Source of the DNA: Clostridia bacterium
GTDB lineage: Bacteria; Bacillota; Clostridia; Oscillospirales; CAG-272
Assembly (NCBI GenBank): GCA_024404655.1
Contig: JAKSPR010000061.1
Coordinates: forward strand, 1 to 11,253
DNA: 11,253 nucleotides
Reading direction: 5' to 3'
The position numbers were made by a program, and so were the translations under genes. The notes under the pieces are model-generated. The model saw nothing but the letters and a program-made list of their open reading frames with translations, had not been told where the DNA came from and made no database searches. Below, piece after piece: positions 1 to 6,239 of this stretch (the stretch's first letter is position 1; each line of letters opens with the position of its first letter).

Positions 1-233
1 CTCCCAACACACAGGATCACGACAGCTATATGGCCTATTTCGGCGAAACACGGCGGCTTTTTGAAGAGCTCTGCGAGGAAAAGCTTGCAGGAAAGGACTT
101 TGAACCGGTTCTTTCCATGGGCATGAGCGGTTCTTACCGTGAGGCGATCCTCTGTGGCTCCGACATCGTCCGCGTCGGTTCCGGCATCTTTGGCGCCCGC
201 ATTTATCCGACACAAACCGCCGATAAAATGTAA
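1..233 (+). CDS. yggS: YggS/PROSC-family PLP-binding protein, C-terminal part
   Basis: This is the 3' end of a gene that begins before the window; the frame is open from base 3 and 76 residues are visible. The family (YggS, YlmE in Bacillus, PLPBP in humans) binds pyridoxal phosphate on an alanine-racemase-like barrel and is known for vitamin B6 and amino-acid homeostasis rather than a clear enzyme reaction. The segment LSMGMSGSYREAI followed by CGSDIVRVGSGIFGAR is the family's C-terminal signature; the RVGSGIFG loop belongs to the cofactor phosphate site. The PLP lysine lies in the missing N-terminal part. Family members are about 220-235 residues, so roughly two thirds is outside the window. 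Its place directly before sepF matches the ylmE-sepF order of Bacillota. The end (ARIYPTQTADKM) is an ordinary short tail, so this is an edge truncation, not a pseudogene. Confidence 0.93.
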   Translation, partial: PNTQDHDSYMAYFGETRRLFEELCEEKLAGKDFEPVLSMGMSGSYREAILCGSDIVRVGSGIFGARIYPTQTADKM

Positions 234-242
234 ACATTTTGT

Positions 243-326
243 TAATTCGTTCATTTTTGGCGAATTATGGGGTGTATTTTTCCCGGATGTGTGCTATAAT
301 TATTCTAATATTCGCAACGAACGAAT
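243..326. repeat. Two ATTCG/CGAAT palindromes flanking the sepF promoter
   Basis: The first palindrome is TAATTCG (243-249), an 11-nt spacer, then CGAATTA (261-267). The second is ATTCG (310-314), a 7-nt spacer, then CGAAT (322-326). Their centres, at 255 and 318, are 63 bp apart, about six helical turns, and the -10 element lies between them. In addition AATTCGTTC (244-252) is the exact reverse complement of GAACGAATT (319-327). The arrangement resembles a pair of operators, or an upstream site plus one in the leader. No regulator is identified, and chance in AT-rich DNA is possible. Confidence 0.45.
272..300 (+). promoter_or_regulatory. Probable sigma-A promoter for sepF (extended -10)
   Basis: TATAAT at 295-300 is a perfect -10 and is preceded by TGC, giving the TGn extended -10 motif. 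The -35 region (about 272-278, GTGTAT-like) is poor, which fits extended -10 promoters. Transcription would start near 307, leaving a leader of about 75 nt before sepF. This suggests sepF and the genes after it can be transcribed independently of yggS. Confidence 0.6.
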
Positions 327-383
327 TTTACGCGCCACATCAACACGCATTACATAAAGTTATATGATTTTTGGAGGTACATC

Positions 384-908
384 ATGGGAATTTTTGATAA
401 AATCAAGAGCGTAGTCAACAACGACGATCTCGATTACAACGAATACGACGGCGACCTTTTCGGTGATGATGCGCCGGTTCAGGACGATCCCAACGCCCCT
501 ATGCAGGGTTATGATAATAATGACGCATTTGCTTTTGATCCCCAGCCCCAGCAGCAGGCTCCCGTTCAGCCCGCAAGAACCGCAGTAAGAAATCAGAATG
601 AAGGTTCTCCGCTGGAACTGAAGGTCGTCAAGCCCGACCGTTATGAAAACGTCAATCAGATCGCAGATCATCTGCTCAACAGAAGAACCGTCGTCCTCAA
701 CCTGGAGGGCACCAACAAGGAGACCGCGCGCCGTCTGATCGACTTCTTGAGCGGTGTTGCTTATTCCATTGACGGTCAGCTCAAGCGTGTTGCCAACAAC
801 ACCTTTGTCATCACGCCTCACAATGTTGATGTCTCCGGTGATCAGCTCCGCGGTCCGCAGCCTGTTCAGCAGCCTGCTCCCGCTGACGATCTCTACACCG
901 AGATCTGA
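384..908 (+). CDS. sepF: Cell division protein SepF
   Basis: SepF anchors and aligns FtsZ filaments at the cytoplasmic face of the membrane during septum formation. The 174 residues show the usual plan: an N-terminal amphipathic membrane-binding helix (MGIFDKIKSVV, 1-11), an acidic Gln/Pro-rich linker (about 12-75), and the globular SepF domain (about 77-150) with KPDRYENVNQIADHLLNRR, the helix ETARRLIDFLSG and the strand NNTFVITPHNV. A Pro/Gln-rich tail with PQPVQQPAP follows the core and is longer than in many homologues. The ATG at 384 follows GGAGG at 373-377 with good spacing. The gene comes after yggS and before yggT, the standard dcw-flanking order. Expression is probably driven by the extended -10 promoter at 295-300. 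The assignment is firm. Confidence 0.96.
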   Translation: MGIFDKIKSVVNNDDLDYNEYDGDLFGDDAPVQDDPNAPMQGYDNNDAFAFDPQPQQQAPVQPARTAVRNQNEGSPLELKVVKPDRYENVNQIADHLLNRRTVVLNLEGTNKETARRLIDFLSGVAYSIDGQLKRVANNTFVITPHNVDVSGDQLRGPQPVQQPAPADDLYTEI

Positions 909-940
909 TGAATCCCACCTTCCCCGAAGACCGGTCATAA
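908..940 (+). other. Ten-codon minicistron overlapping the sepF stop (tentative)
   Basis: The sepF stop TGA (906-908) shares its last base with an ATG (908-910), a TGATG junction. That ATG opens a ten-codon frame, MNPTFPEDRS, ending with TAA at 938-940, four bases before the yggT start. Ribosomes ending sepF could reinitiate here and be delivered to yggT, which has no evident ribosome binding site. The arrangement is visible in the sequence; translation of it is speculative. Confidence 0.3.
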
Positions 941-944
941 CCGT

Positions 945-1217
945 ATGTCCACCTTCACTTTTCTTCTGACCAATACGGTCGTCGTCTTTCTGGGCGCACT
1001 GCAGATGCTGATGTTTGTCCGTGCGATCCTTTCCTGGCTGCCGATTGATGATGACAGTCCCCTGTTTGCCGTCATCTATCACATCACGGAAATCGTCATC
1101 GCCCCCGTCCGGGCCATTCTGGAACGGTCGGAAGCACTGGCATCCCTGCCCATTGATATGTCTTTTTTTGTGACATTCATGCTGCTGTCGTTCATTCAGT
1201 CGATTCTGATGGTTTAA
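945..1217 (+). CDS. yggT: YggT-family (YlmG-like) small membrane protein
   Basis: This 90-residue protein matches the YggT/YlmG family, whose members are integral membrane proteins associated with division or, in plastids, nucleoid and thylakoid organisation; the biochemical role is not settled. Two hydrophobic segments are visible, at about 7-32 and 71-90. Between them lies the family pattern: RAILSWLP after the first segment and IVIAPVRAIL before the second, with an acidic DDDS turn. Length is normal (about 80-100). The ATG at 945 follows sepF by 36 bp but has no Shine-Dalgarno-like sequence; just before it is a small CGGT/ACCG hairpin (932-943) and the end of a ten-codon frame, so coupling to sepF translation is plausible. 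No better in-frame start precedes it. The stop is only 3 bp from ylmH. Confidence 0.9.
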   Translation: MSTFTFLLTNTVVVFLGALQMLMFVRAILSWLPIDDDSPLFAVIYHITEIVIAPVRAILERSEALASLPIDMSFFVTFMLLSFIQSILMV

Positions 1218-1220
1218 CTT

Positions 1221-2072
1221 ATGGCTGTGAATATTCCGATCCCTCAAGACCTCACCGATGATGAACAGCTGCTGCTTGCCCGCATGGGTGAGTTGTGCGG
1301 TCGTGCAGAGGGAGGCGCCATCGCCTGCTCCACAGGTTTTCTGAACCTCGGTGAGCAGTTTCTCTGCCGCAGTTTTCTGCACAGCAGAGGAAAAAAAGAA
1401 AACAGAGATTTCATGTTCTTCGGCGGATATCCTTATGCGGAGCGCACACTGTGCTTCTGCTTCCCTGAATATTTGCCCGAGAGCTACGAATATGATCCGA
1501 CGTGTGATATTGCCGCCGCACTGCGGGGTGACTGCGCAAACGAGGATACCCTGCGTGCCGTCTCCATTTCCGGCTCCGGTTATAAGGTCCTGTCTCACAG
1601 GGATTATCTCGGTTCTTTACTCGCCCTCGGCATTGAGCGGCACACCCTCGGCGACATCGCCGTCACCGATGACCATCATGCTGTCCTCATCGCCCGCAGC
1701 AGTATCTGTGATTTTCTCATCAATACGCTGGAGCGGGTCGGCTCCGATAAGGTCCGGCTGAAAGCCGTATCTATGGAAGAGCTGTGGGCTCTGCCCGACA
1801 CCCGCCGCTATGAATCCATTTCCGATACCATTGCAAGCCCCAGACTGGATGCCATCGTCGCCGCCTGTGCCAATCTCGCACGGGACAAGGCTAAGCAAAC
1901 AGTTTCCTCCGGTCTTGTGGAGCTCAATTTCCGACCGAACACAGCGCCTGATACCGAAGTACCGGAGGGTGCTTATATTTCCGTGCGCGGTGTCGGCCGC
2001 TTTCTTTATGAGGGCATCGACGGCACGTCCAAAAAGGGACGGCTCAGGATGCACGCAAAAAAACTGATCTGA
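1221..2072 (+). CDS. ylmH: YlmH-family S4-domain RNA-binding protein
   Basis: YlmH proteins bind RNA and ribosomes through a C-terminal S4 domain; Bacillus YlmH has been linked to ribosome-associated quality control and the gene is conserved beside the division genes. The hallmark HRDYLGSLLALGIERHTLGDI lies at residues 126-145, in the middle domain. The S4 domain follows at about 205-265, with SPRLDAIVAACANLAR, VSSGLVELNF and SVRGVGRF. The N-terminal 120 residues, containing MFFGGYPYAER, are the usual YlmH extension. At 283 residues it is slightly longer than Bacillus YlmH (about 257). ATG 1221 is 3 bp after yggT; the ribosome binding site is weak, so translational coupling is likely. A 10-bp direct repeat begins at its stop codon. 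The family is certain; the exact molecular role here is inferred. Confidence 0.92.
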   Translation: MAVNIPIPQDLTDDEQLLLARMGELCGRAEGGAIACSTGFLNLGEQFLCRSFLHSRGKKENRDFMFFGGYPYAERTLCFCFPEYLPESYEYDPTCDIAAALRGDCANEDTLRAVSISGSGYKVLSHRDYLGSLLALGIERHTLGDIAVTDDHHAVLIARSSICDFLINTLERVGSDKVRLKAVSMEELWALPDTRRYESISDTIASPRLDAIVAACANLARDKAKQTVSSGLVELNFRPNTAPDTEVPEGAYISVRGVGRFLYEGIDGTSKKGRLRMHAKKLI

Positions 2073-2095
2073 TTTTTCCGATTCTATCTGATTTT
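2067..2095. repeat. 10-bp direct repeat at the ylmH-divIVA junction
   Basis: ATCTGATTTT occurs at 2067-2076, across the ylmH stop codon, and again at 2086-2095, with 19 bp between starts. It fills most of the 43-bp gap before the divIVA ribosome binding site. It could be a replication-slippage duplication or a binding site; nothing in the sequence decides between them. Confidence 0.4.
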
Positions 2096-2115
2096 ATCTT
2101 TGGGAGGTTCCACGG

Positions 2116-2895
2116 ATGATTCCGCCGCATGAACTGAAAAATAAAGAATTTACCCGCGTCATGCGCGGCTATTCGATCCCCGAGGTCGATGAATATATCA
2201 GCTTTGTGATGGAAAAGTACACAGAGCTTTACCGCGAAAACGACGCTCTGGAGCGCAAGCTCCAGTCCGCAATGGATTCTCTGGAAGCGATGCACGCCGA
2301 AGAAGAGTCCATCCGCACCGCCCTCATCAATGCACAGAAGGCGGGTAAAAAGATCGTTGCGGACGCCTCCGACCGCGCCGATAAGATCATGAAGTCCACC
2401 AAGTCCGACTGTCTGCGTGTCCTCGCGGAATTCCGCGATAAGGCAGCCGCGGAACGCAAGACGCTCACCGAGCTGAAAGCTTCCGTCGCCGCGCTCAAAG
2501 AGGAACTCTTTGTCAAATATCAGCAGCACATCGAGTATATCGAGCAGCTGACCCCCAACACCGCCGCGGAAGTCGCCGCGATGCAGGCCACCGACAATGA
2601 GACCTATGCGCAGAGAATTTCCGACAGCATTGAACAGCTGATCCGTGAAGATTTTGATTTCGAGCTGCATGACGCCCCCAAGAAGCCCAAGGAGGACGCT
2701 GCAGGCGATACGCAGGTTTTTGCAAAGGTTGATGCAGAGCATGTCCCCGAGGTCCATCATGTTTCCCTTGACCGTGAAAAGGTCCTCACATCGGATCCTG
2801 CCATGGCACCGAAGGACGCAGACCCCGTGGATGCGTTGTTCACCGACGATGATGACACCATCGTTGTCACCGATGAGGATCTGAAAAAGCTCTGA
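2116..2895 (+). CDS. divIVA: DivIVA-domain cell division/polarity protein
   Basis: DivIVA proteins bind negatively curved membrane at septa and poles and recruit partners by coiled-coil assembly. The N-terminal membrane-targeting domain is clear: HELKNKEFTRVMRGYSIPEVDEYISFV (5-31), followed by a coiled coil from about 32 to 75 (EKYTELYRENDALERKLQS) and a second helical region at about 95-180. The last 70 residues are an acidic, low-complexity tail ending DDDDTIVVTDEDLKKL. At 259 residues it is longer than Bacillus DivIVA (164) but within the range of clostridial members. The residue before RGY is Met16, where Bacillus has the membrane-inserting Phe17; Arg17 matches Bacillus Arg18. GGGAGG at 2102-2107 places the start at ATG 2116. 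It follows ylmH by 43 bp, the conserved order, and is followed by a terminator-like hairpin that may end the division-gene transcript. Confidence 0.92.
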   Translation: MIPPHELKNKEFTRVMRGYSIPEVDEYISFVMEKYTELYRENDALERKLQSAMDSLEAMHAEEESIRTALINAQKAGKKIVADASDRADKIMKSTKSDCLRVLAEFRDKAAAERKTLTELKASVAALKEELFVKYQQHIEYIEQLTPNTAAEVAAMQATDNETYAQRISDSIEQLIREDFDFELHDAPKKPKEDAAGDTQVFAKVDAEHVPEVHHVSLDREKVLTSDPAMAPKDADPVDALFTDDDDTIVVTDEDLKKL

Positions 2896-2956
2896 TTTCC
2901 GAAACCCGCGCGATCAAGATATCCGAAGATCAGACCCACAGTATTTGAAAGGAACG

Positions 2957-2995
2957 GAAGCATCTGCGTGTATTTCACAGCGGATGCTTCTTTTT
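2957..2995 (+). terminator. Rho-independent terminator or attenuator between divIVA and lspA
   Basis: GAAGCATCTGC (2957-2967) pairs with GCGGATGCTTC (2980-2990), with one G-T wobble. After a bulged A at 2979, three inner pairs close a TATTT loop (2971-2975). Five T residues (2991-2995) follow immediately, so this is a good intrinsic terminator. It lies only 10 nt before the lspA ATG, so it either ends the divIVA transcript or acts as an attenuator for lspA. Confidence 0.8.
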
Positions 2996-3005
2996 GGTAT
3001 AAGCT

Positions 3006-3545
3006 ATGTCAAACAATAATAAAGCCCACAGAGGCCTCCTCTGGACGCTTGTCATCCTCGGCGTGATTGTCATCGACCAGGTGACCAAACTCCTCGCCGT
3101 GAAGTTCTTGAAGCCCGTGGATACCGTCCCGATCATAAGAGACGTTCTGCACCTTACCTATGTCACCAACCCCGGTGCGGCATTCGGCATGCTCAAAAAC
3201 AACCGCTGGGTCTTTCTTGTGGTTTCCACCGTTGCCATCGTGCTTCTGGGATACTACCTCTATACGAAGAAAAACGGTCATCCGCTGCTCTGTACCGCCC
3301 TTGCATTCATCGTCGGCGGCGGCATCGGCAATATGATCGACAGAACCCTGCTCGGCTATGTTGTGGACTTCGTCGATTTCCGCCTCATCAATTTTGCGGT
3401 TTTCAACGGTGCGGACTCCTTTGTCTGCGTCGGCTGTGCCATGATGTTCCTCTGGGTCTTCCTTTACGCGGACAAGGAGGAAGAAAAGCCGAAGGTTTCC
3501 GCATCTGCTCCGGTCGAGGACGATCATGACGCTGACGGTAACTGA
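3006..3545 (+). CDS. lspA: Lipoprotein signal peptidase II (LspA)
   Basis: LspA is the membrane aspartyl protease that removes the signal peptide from diacylglyceryl-modified prolipoproteins. The 179 residues show four hydrophobic segments (about 10-30, 67-87, 94-110, 136-156) and all the signature motifs: IDQVTK (23-28), NPGAAFGM (55-62), GNMIDR (108-113), VVDFVDF (119-125) and FNGADS (133-138). The catalytic aspartates are Asp121 and Asp137. FNGADS has Gly where FNxADS usually carries Ile, Leu or Val. A charged soluble tail (about 155-179) extends past the last helix. An in-frame TAA at 3000-3002 and the need to keep Asp24 fix the start at 3006, yet no Shine-Dalgarno sequence precedes it; the nearest one, AAAGGA (2948-2953), lies beyond the terminator-like hairpin. 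Its 3' end overlaps the next gene by 20 bases. ileS, which separates divIVA and lspA in Bacillus, is absent. Confidence 0.96.
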   Translation: MSNNNKAHRGLLWTLVILGVIVIDQVTKLLAVKFLKPVDTVPIIRDVLHLTYVTNPGAAFGMLKNNRWVFLVVSTVAIVLLGYYLYTKKNGHPLLCTALAFIVGGGIGNMIDRTLLGYVVDFVDFRLINFAVFNGADSFVCVGCAMMFLWVFLYADKEEEKPKVSASAPVEDDHDADGN

Positions 3546-4464
3546 GGAAAACGCAGGCGTCCGCATCGACGTCTACATCGCCCAGACCACAGAACTGACC
3601 CGCTCCGCCGCCCAGAAGCTGATTGCCTCCGACGATGAAGCGGTCTCCGTCAACGGCATGTCCGTTCCGAAGAATTATAAAGTCAGATCAGGCGATGTCA
3701 TTGACGTGGAGATCCCCGCTCCCATCCCGCTGGAAGTCCAGCCGGAGAACATCCCCCTGGATATCGTCTATGAAGATGAGGACGTGATCCTCGTCAACAA
3801 GCCCAAGGGCATGGTCGTTCATCCCGCCCCCGGTCACTATACGGGAACCCTTGTCAGCGCACTGCTCTGGCACTGCGGAGATTCCCTGTCCGGCATCAAC
3901 GGCGTCATCCGTCCCGGTATCGTCCACCGCATCGACCGTGATACCTCCGGTGTACTTATGATCGCCAAGAACGACGCCGCCCATGTCTCCCTTGCCGCCC
4001 AGATCAAGGAGCACAGTGTCACCCGCGTCTATCACGCCGTGGTGCTGGGCAATATGAAAAACGACACGGGCACCATAGATGCTCCCCTTGCCCGCCACCC
4101 CGTGGACCGCAAAAAAATGGCGGTCTCCCATGCTCCCGGCGCGCGCCGCGCCGTTACCCACTATGAAGTGTTGGAGCGCTTCGGCGCTTGCACCTACTGC
4201 CGTTTCCGTCTGGAAACCGGACGCACCCACCAGATCCGTGTCCACATGGCATCCATCGGACACCCGCTGCTGGGCGATCCCGTCTACGGCAGCAATAAAA
4301 CCGCATTTGAGCAGCGCAATGCCGACCTCCTCATGGGCCAGTGCCTGCACGCAAAAATACTCGGCTTCGTCCACCCGCGGACAGGACAGTATATGGAATT
4401 CGAGACCCCGCTGCCAAAGGAATTTGAAGCGATTCTTGAAAAACTCCGCGCATCCGCAAAATGA
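3526..4464 (+). CDS. rluD: RluD-family 23S rRNA pseudouridine synthase (YlyB-like)
   Basis: Members of this family convert uridine to pseudouridine in large-subunit rRNA. Residues about 13-60 form the N-terminal S4 RNA-binding domain (RIDVYIAQ, SAAQKLIASD, VSVNG, KVRSGDVIDV). The catalytic domain begins with DEDVILVNKPKGMVVHP (84-100) and contains HRIDRDTSG (134-142), in which Asp137 is the catalytic residue. RLETGRTHQIRVHMASIGHPLLGDPVYG is also present, given here only as an identifying landmark of the family at about 228-255. The 312-residue length is typical. The lspA-rluD (ylyB) adjacency is conserved in Bacillota. Its ATG lies inside the end of lspA with GAGG at 3516-3519 as ribosome binding site, a 20-base overlap that suggests coupled translation. 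The family is sure; the exact rRNA target cannot be told from sequence alone. Confidence 0.94.
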   Translation: MTLTVTEENAGVRIDVYIAQTTELTRSAAQKLIASDDEAVSVNGMSVPKNYKVRSGDVIDVEIPAPIPLEVQPENIPLDIVYEDEDVILVNKPKGMVVHPAPGHYTGTLVSALLWHCGDSLSGINGVIRPGIVHRIDRDTSGVLMIAKNDAAHVSLAAQIKEHSVTRVYHAVVLGNMKNDTGTIDAPLARHPVDRKKMAVSHAPGARRAVTHYEVLERFGACTYCRFRLETGRTHQIRVHMASIGHPLLGDPVYGSNKTAFEQRNADLLMGQCLHAKILGFVHPRTGQYMEFETPLPKEFEAILEKLRASAK

Positions 4465-4506
4465 GACGCCGCCCATCATATCCAATACGAAAGGAATGTC
4501 AATACT

Positions 4507-4986
4507 ATGAAATCCATGCTTGAACTTCTTGAAAACGACAGCACCCTGACCCCCGAACAGCTGGCGGTCATGATCGGCGGAAACGCCGAGGAAATCAAGG
4601 CCCTCATCCGTCAGTACGAAAAGGATGGCGTCATCGTCGGTTATAAGACCCTCATCGACTGGGACAAGACCGACCGCACCATGGTCTCCGCTCTGATCGA
4701 GCTGAAAGTCGAACCCCAGATCGACCGCGGTTTTGATGAGATCGCAGAGCGCATCTGCAACTATCCCGAGGTCGAGAGCGTCTTCCTCATGTCCGGCGGT
4801 TTTGACATCGCTGTCATGATTGAAGGCAAGACCCTGCGCGAGGTCGCATTCTTCGTCGCAGAAAAACTCTCCGTCATGGAAGGCATCACCGGTACCGCGA
4901 CCCACTTCGTTCTGCGCAAATACAAAGACAAGAACACCATCTACCGCCGCAAAGAGATCGACGAGCGGGAAGATTTCGGAAACTGA
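4507..4986 (+). CDS. Lrp/AsnC-family transcriptional regulator
   Basis: These proteins are DNA-binding regulators of amino-acid metabolism that respond to small ligands through a RAM (ACT-like) domain. Residues 1-50 form the winged helix-turn-helix (LTPEQLAVMIGG, then EEIKALIRQYEKDGVIVGY), and 58-140 the RAM domain with SVFLMSGGFDIAVMIEG (91-107) and THFVLRKYKD (132-141). The 159-residue length is standard. ATG 4507 is preceded by AAGGA at 4491-4495, a somewhat long spacing of 11 nt; ATG 4496 is out of frame. It starts 42 bp after rluD and its stop is 26 bp before an aminotransferase gene. That pairing suggests it senses an amino acid or 2-oxo acid handled by the enzyme and controls that gene or itself. 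No operator could be recognised in the short gap, and the ligand is unknown. Confidence 0.93.
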   Translation: MKSMLELLENDSTLTPEQLAVMIGGNAEEIKALIRQYEKDGVIVGYKTLIDWDKTDRTMVSALIELKVEPQIDRGFDEIAERICNYPEVESVFLMSGGFDIAVMIEGKTLREVAFFVAEKLSVMEGITGTATHFVLRKYKDKNTIYRRKEIDEREDFGN

Positions 4987-5012
4987 TCCTGCAGGTATAA
5001 AGGGTACCGATT

Positions 5013-6218
5013 ATGATTGATTACACAAAAATCCTGTCCTCCCGCGTCCGGGAAGTCAAACCCTCCGGCATCCGGAAATTCTTTGATCTTCTGAACACCG
5101 TGGAAGGCGTCACCGCACTCACCGTCGGACAGCCGGACTTTGTCACACCGTGGCACATCCGTGAGGCCGGCATCCGTTCTCTGGAACACGGAAAAACCTA
5201 CTATACCGCCAATTCCGGTCTGGCAGAGCTCCGTTCCGAGATCGCAAACTATCTTGAACGCCGCTTCTCCCTGACCTACGACCCATCAAATGAGATCATC
5301 GTCACCGTCGGCGGCTCTGAGGCCATTGATATCGCCATCCGCACCTTTGTGGAGACAGGCGATGAAGTCATCGTCCCCACCCCCTCTTTCGTCTGCTATG
5401 ATCCGCTGGCCTCCTTAGCCGGTGCAAACGTGGTCACCATCCCGACCCTCGAAAAGGACCGGTTCCGCCTGACCGCCGACGCGCTCCGCGCGGCCATCAC
5501 GGAAAAGACGAAGTTGCTGATTCTCCCCTTCCCCAACAACCCCACCGGCGCTATTATGGAGCGGGAGGATCTGGAAGCCATCGCCGAGGTGCTCCGCGGC
5601 ACCGATATCATGGTGCTTTCCGATGAAATCTATGCCGAGATGACCTACGGCGGCAAGCATCACATCTCCTTCGCTTCCATCCCGGATATGCGGGAGCGCA
5701 CCGTCGTCATCAACGGCTTCTCCAAGGCTTATGCCATGACCGGCTGGCGTATGGGCTATGTCTGTGCCCCCCATGAGGTCATTGCCCAGATGTATAAAAT
5801 TCACCAGTACGGCATCATGTGTGCCCCCACCACCAGCCAGTTTGCGGCAACCGAGGCTGTCCGCAACGGCGATGAGGATATTGCCTATATGACCGCCGAG
5901 TATAACCGCCGCCGCACCCTGATCGTACAGGGTCTGCGCGCATTGGGTCTGGAATGTTTTGAGCCGGAAGGCGCGTTCTACGTCTTCCCAAACATCGGTA
6001 AATACGGCCTGTCCTCCGAGGAATTCTGCGAGCGTCTTCTGTATGAACATAAGGTCGCCATCGTCCCCGGTACCGCCTTCGGCGCCTGCGGCGAGGGCTA
6101 CGCCCGCATCTCCTACGCTTACTCCGTCCGCCATATCCTTGAAGCGCTGGAAAAGATTTCCGACTTCATCGAGGTTCTGAAAAAAGAGGGACGCGGCCCC
6201 AAGGATATCATTCTGTAA
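5013..6218 (+). CDS. Class I/II (fold type I) PLP-dependent aminotransferase
   Basis: The protein transfers an amino group between an amino acid and a 2-oxo acid. All cofactor-binding landmarks of the aspartate-aminotransferase superfamily are present in its 401 residues: GGSEAIDIAIR (100-110), the aromatic stacking region FVCYDPL (126-132), PNNPTG (174-179, Asn176 to the cofactor), SDEIYAEM (203-210, Asp204 to the pyridine nitrogen), the Schiff-base lysine Lys238 in SKAYAMTGWRMGY, and a late ARISYAYS motif with the carboxylate-binding arginine. It resembles subgroup I-gamma enzymes often annotated as AspC, PatA or LL-DAP-type; the substrate cannot be fixed from sequence. ATG 5013 has AAAGGG at 4999-5004. 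Directly upstream is an Lrp/AsnC regulator and 21 bp downstream a DUF362/ferredoxin gene, suggesting one transcript. Nothing in it looks broken. Confidence 0.94.
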   Translation: MIDYTKILSSRVREVKPSGIRKFFDLLNTVEGVTALTVGQPDFVTPWHIREAGIRSLEHGKTYYTANSGLAELRSEIANYLERRFSLTYDPSNEIIVTVGGSEAIDIAIRTFVETGDEVIVPTPSFVCYDPLASLAGANVVTIPTLEKDRFRLTADALRAAITEKTKLLILPFPNNPTGAIMEREDLEAIAEVLRGTDIMVLSDEIYAEMTYGGKHHISFASIPDMRERTVVINGFSKAYAMTGWRMGYVCAPHEVIAQMYKIHQYGIMCAPTTSQFAATEAVRNGDEDIAYMTAEYNRRRTLIVQGLRALGLECFEPEGAFYVFPNIGKYGLSSEEFCERLLYEHKVAIVPGTAFGACGEGYARISYAYSVRHILEALEKISDFIEVLKKEGRGPKDIIL

Positions 6219-6239
6219 TGTTCCGAAAGGAGGATTCCC

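Noticed and set aside
244..327. LexA (SOS) box in the sepF leader
   Set aside because: CGAAC occurs, but the partner half-site GTTCG at the required spacing is absent; only the long-range inverted copy is present.
360..1598. 412-codon minus-strand frame opposite sepF-yggT-ylmH
   Set aside because: It spans several genes in antisense and their gaps, with no protein family signature.
3688..4905. 405-codon minus-strand frame opposite rluD and the Lrp gene
   Set aside because: It is a shadow of real genes with strong motifs and has no ribosome binding site or family motif of its own.
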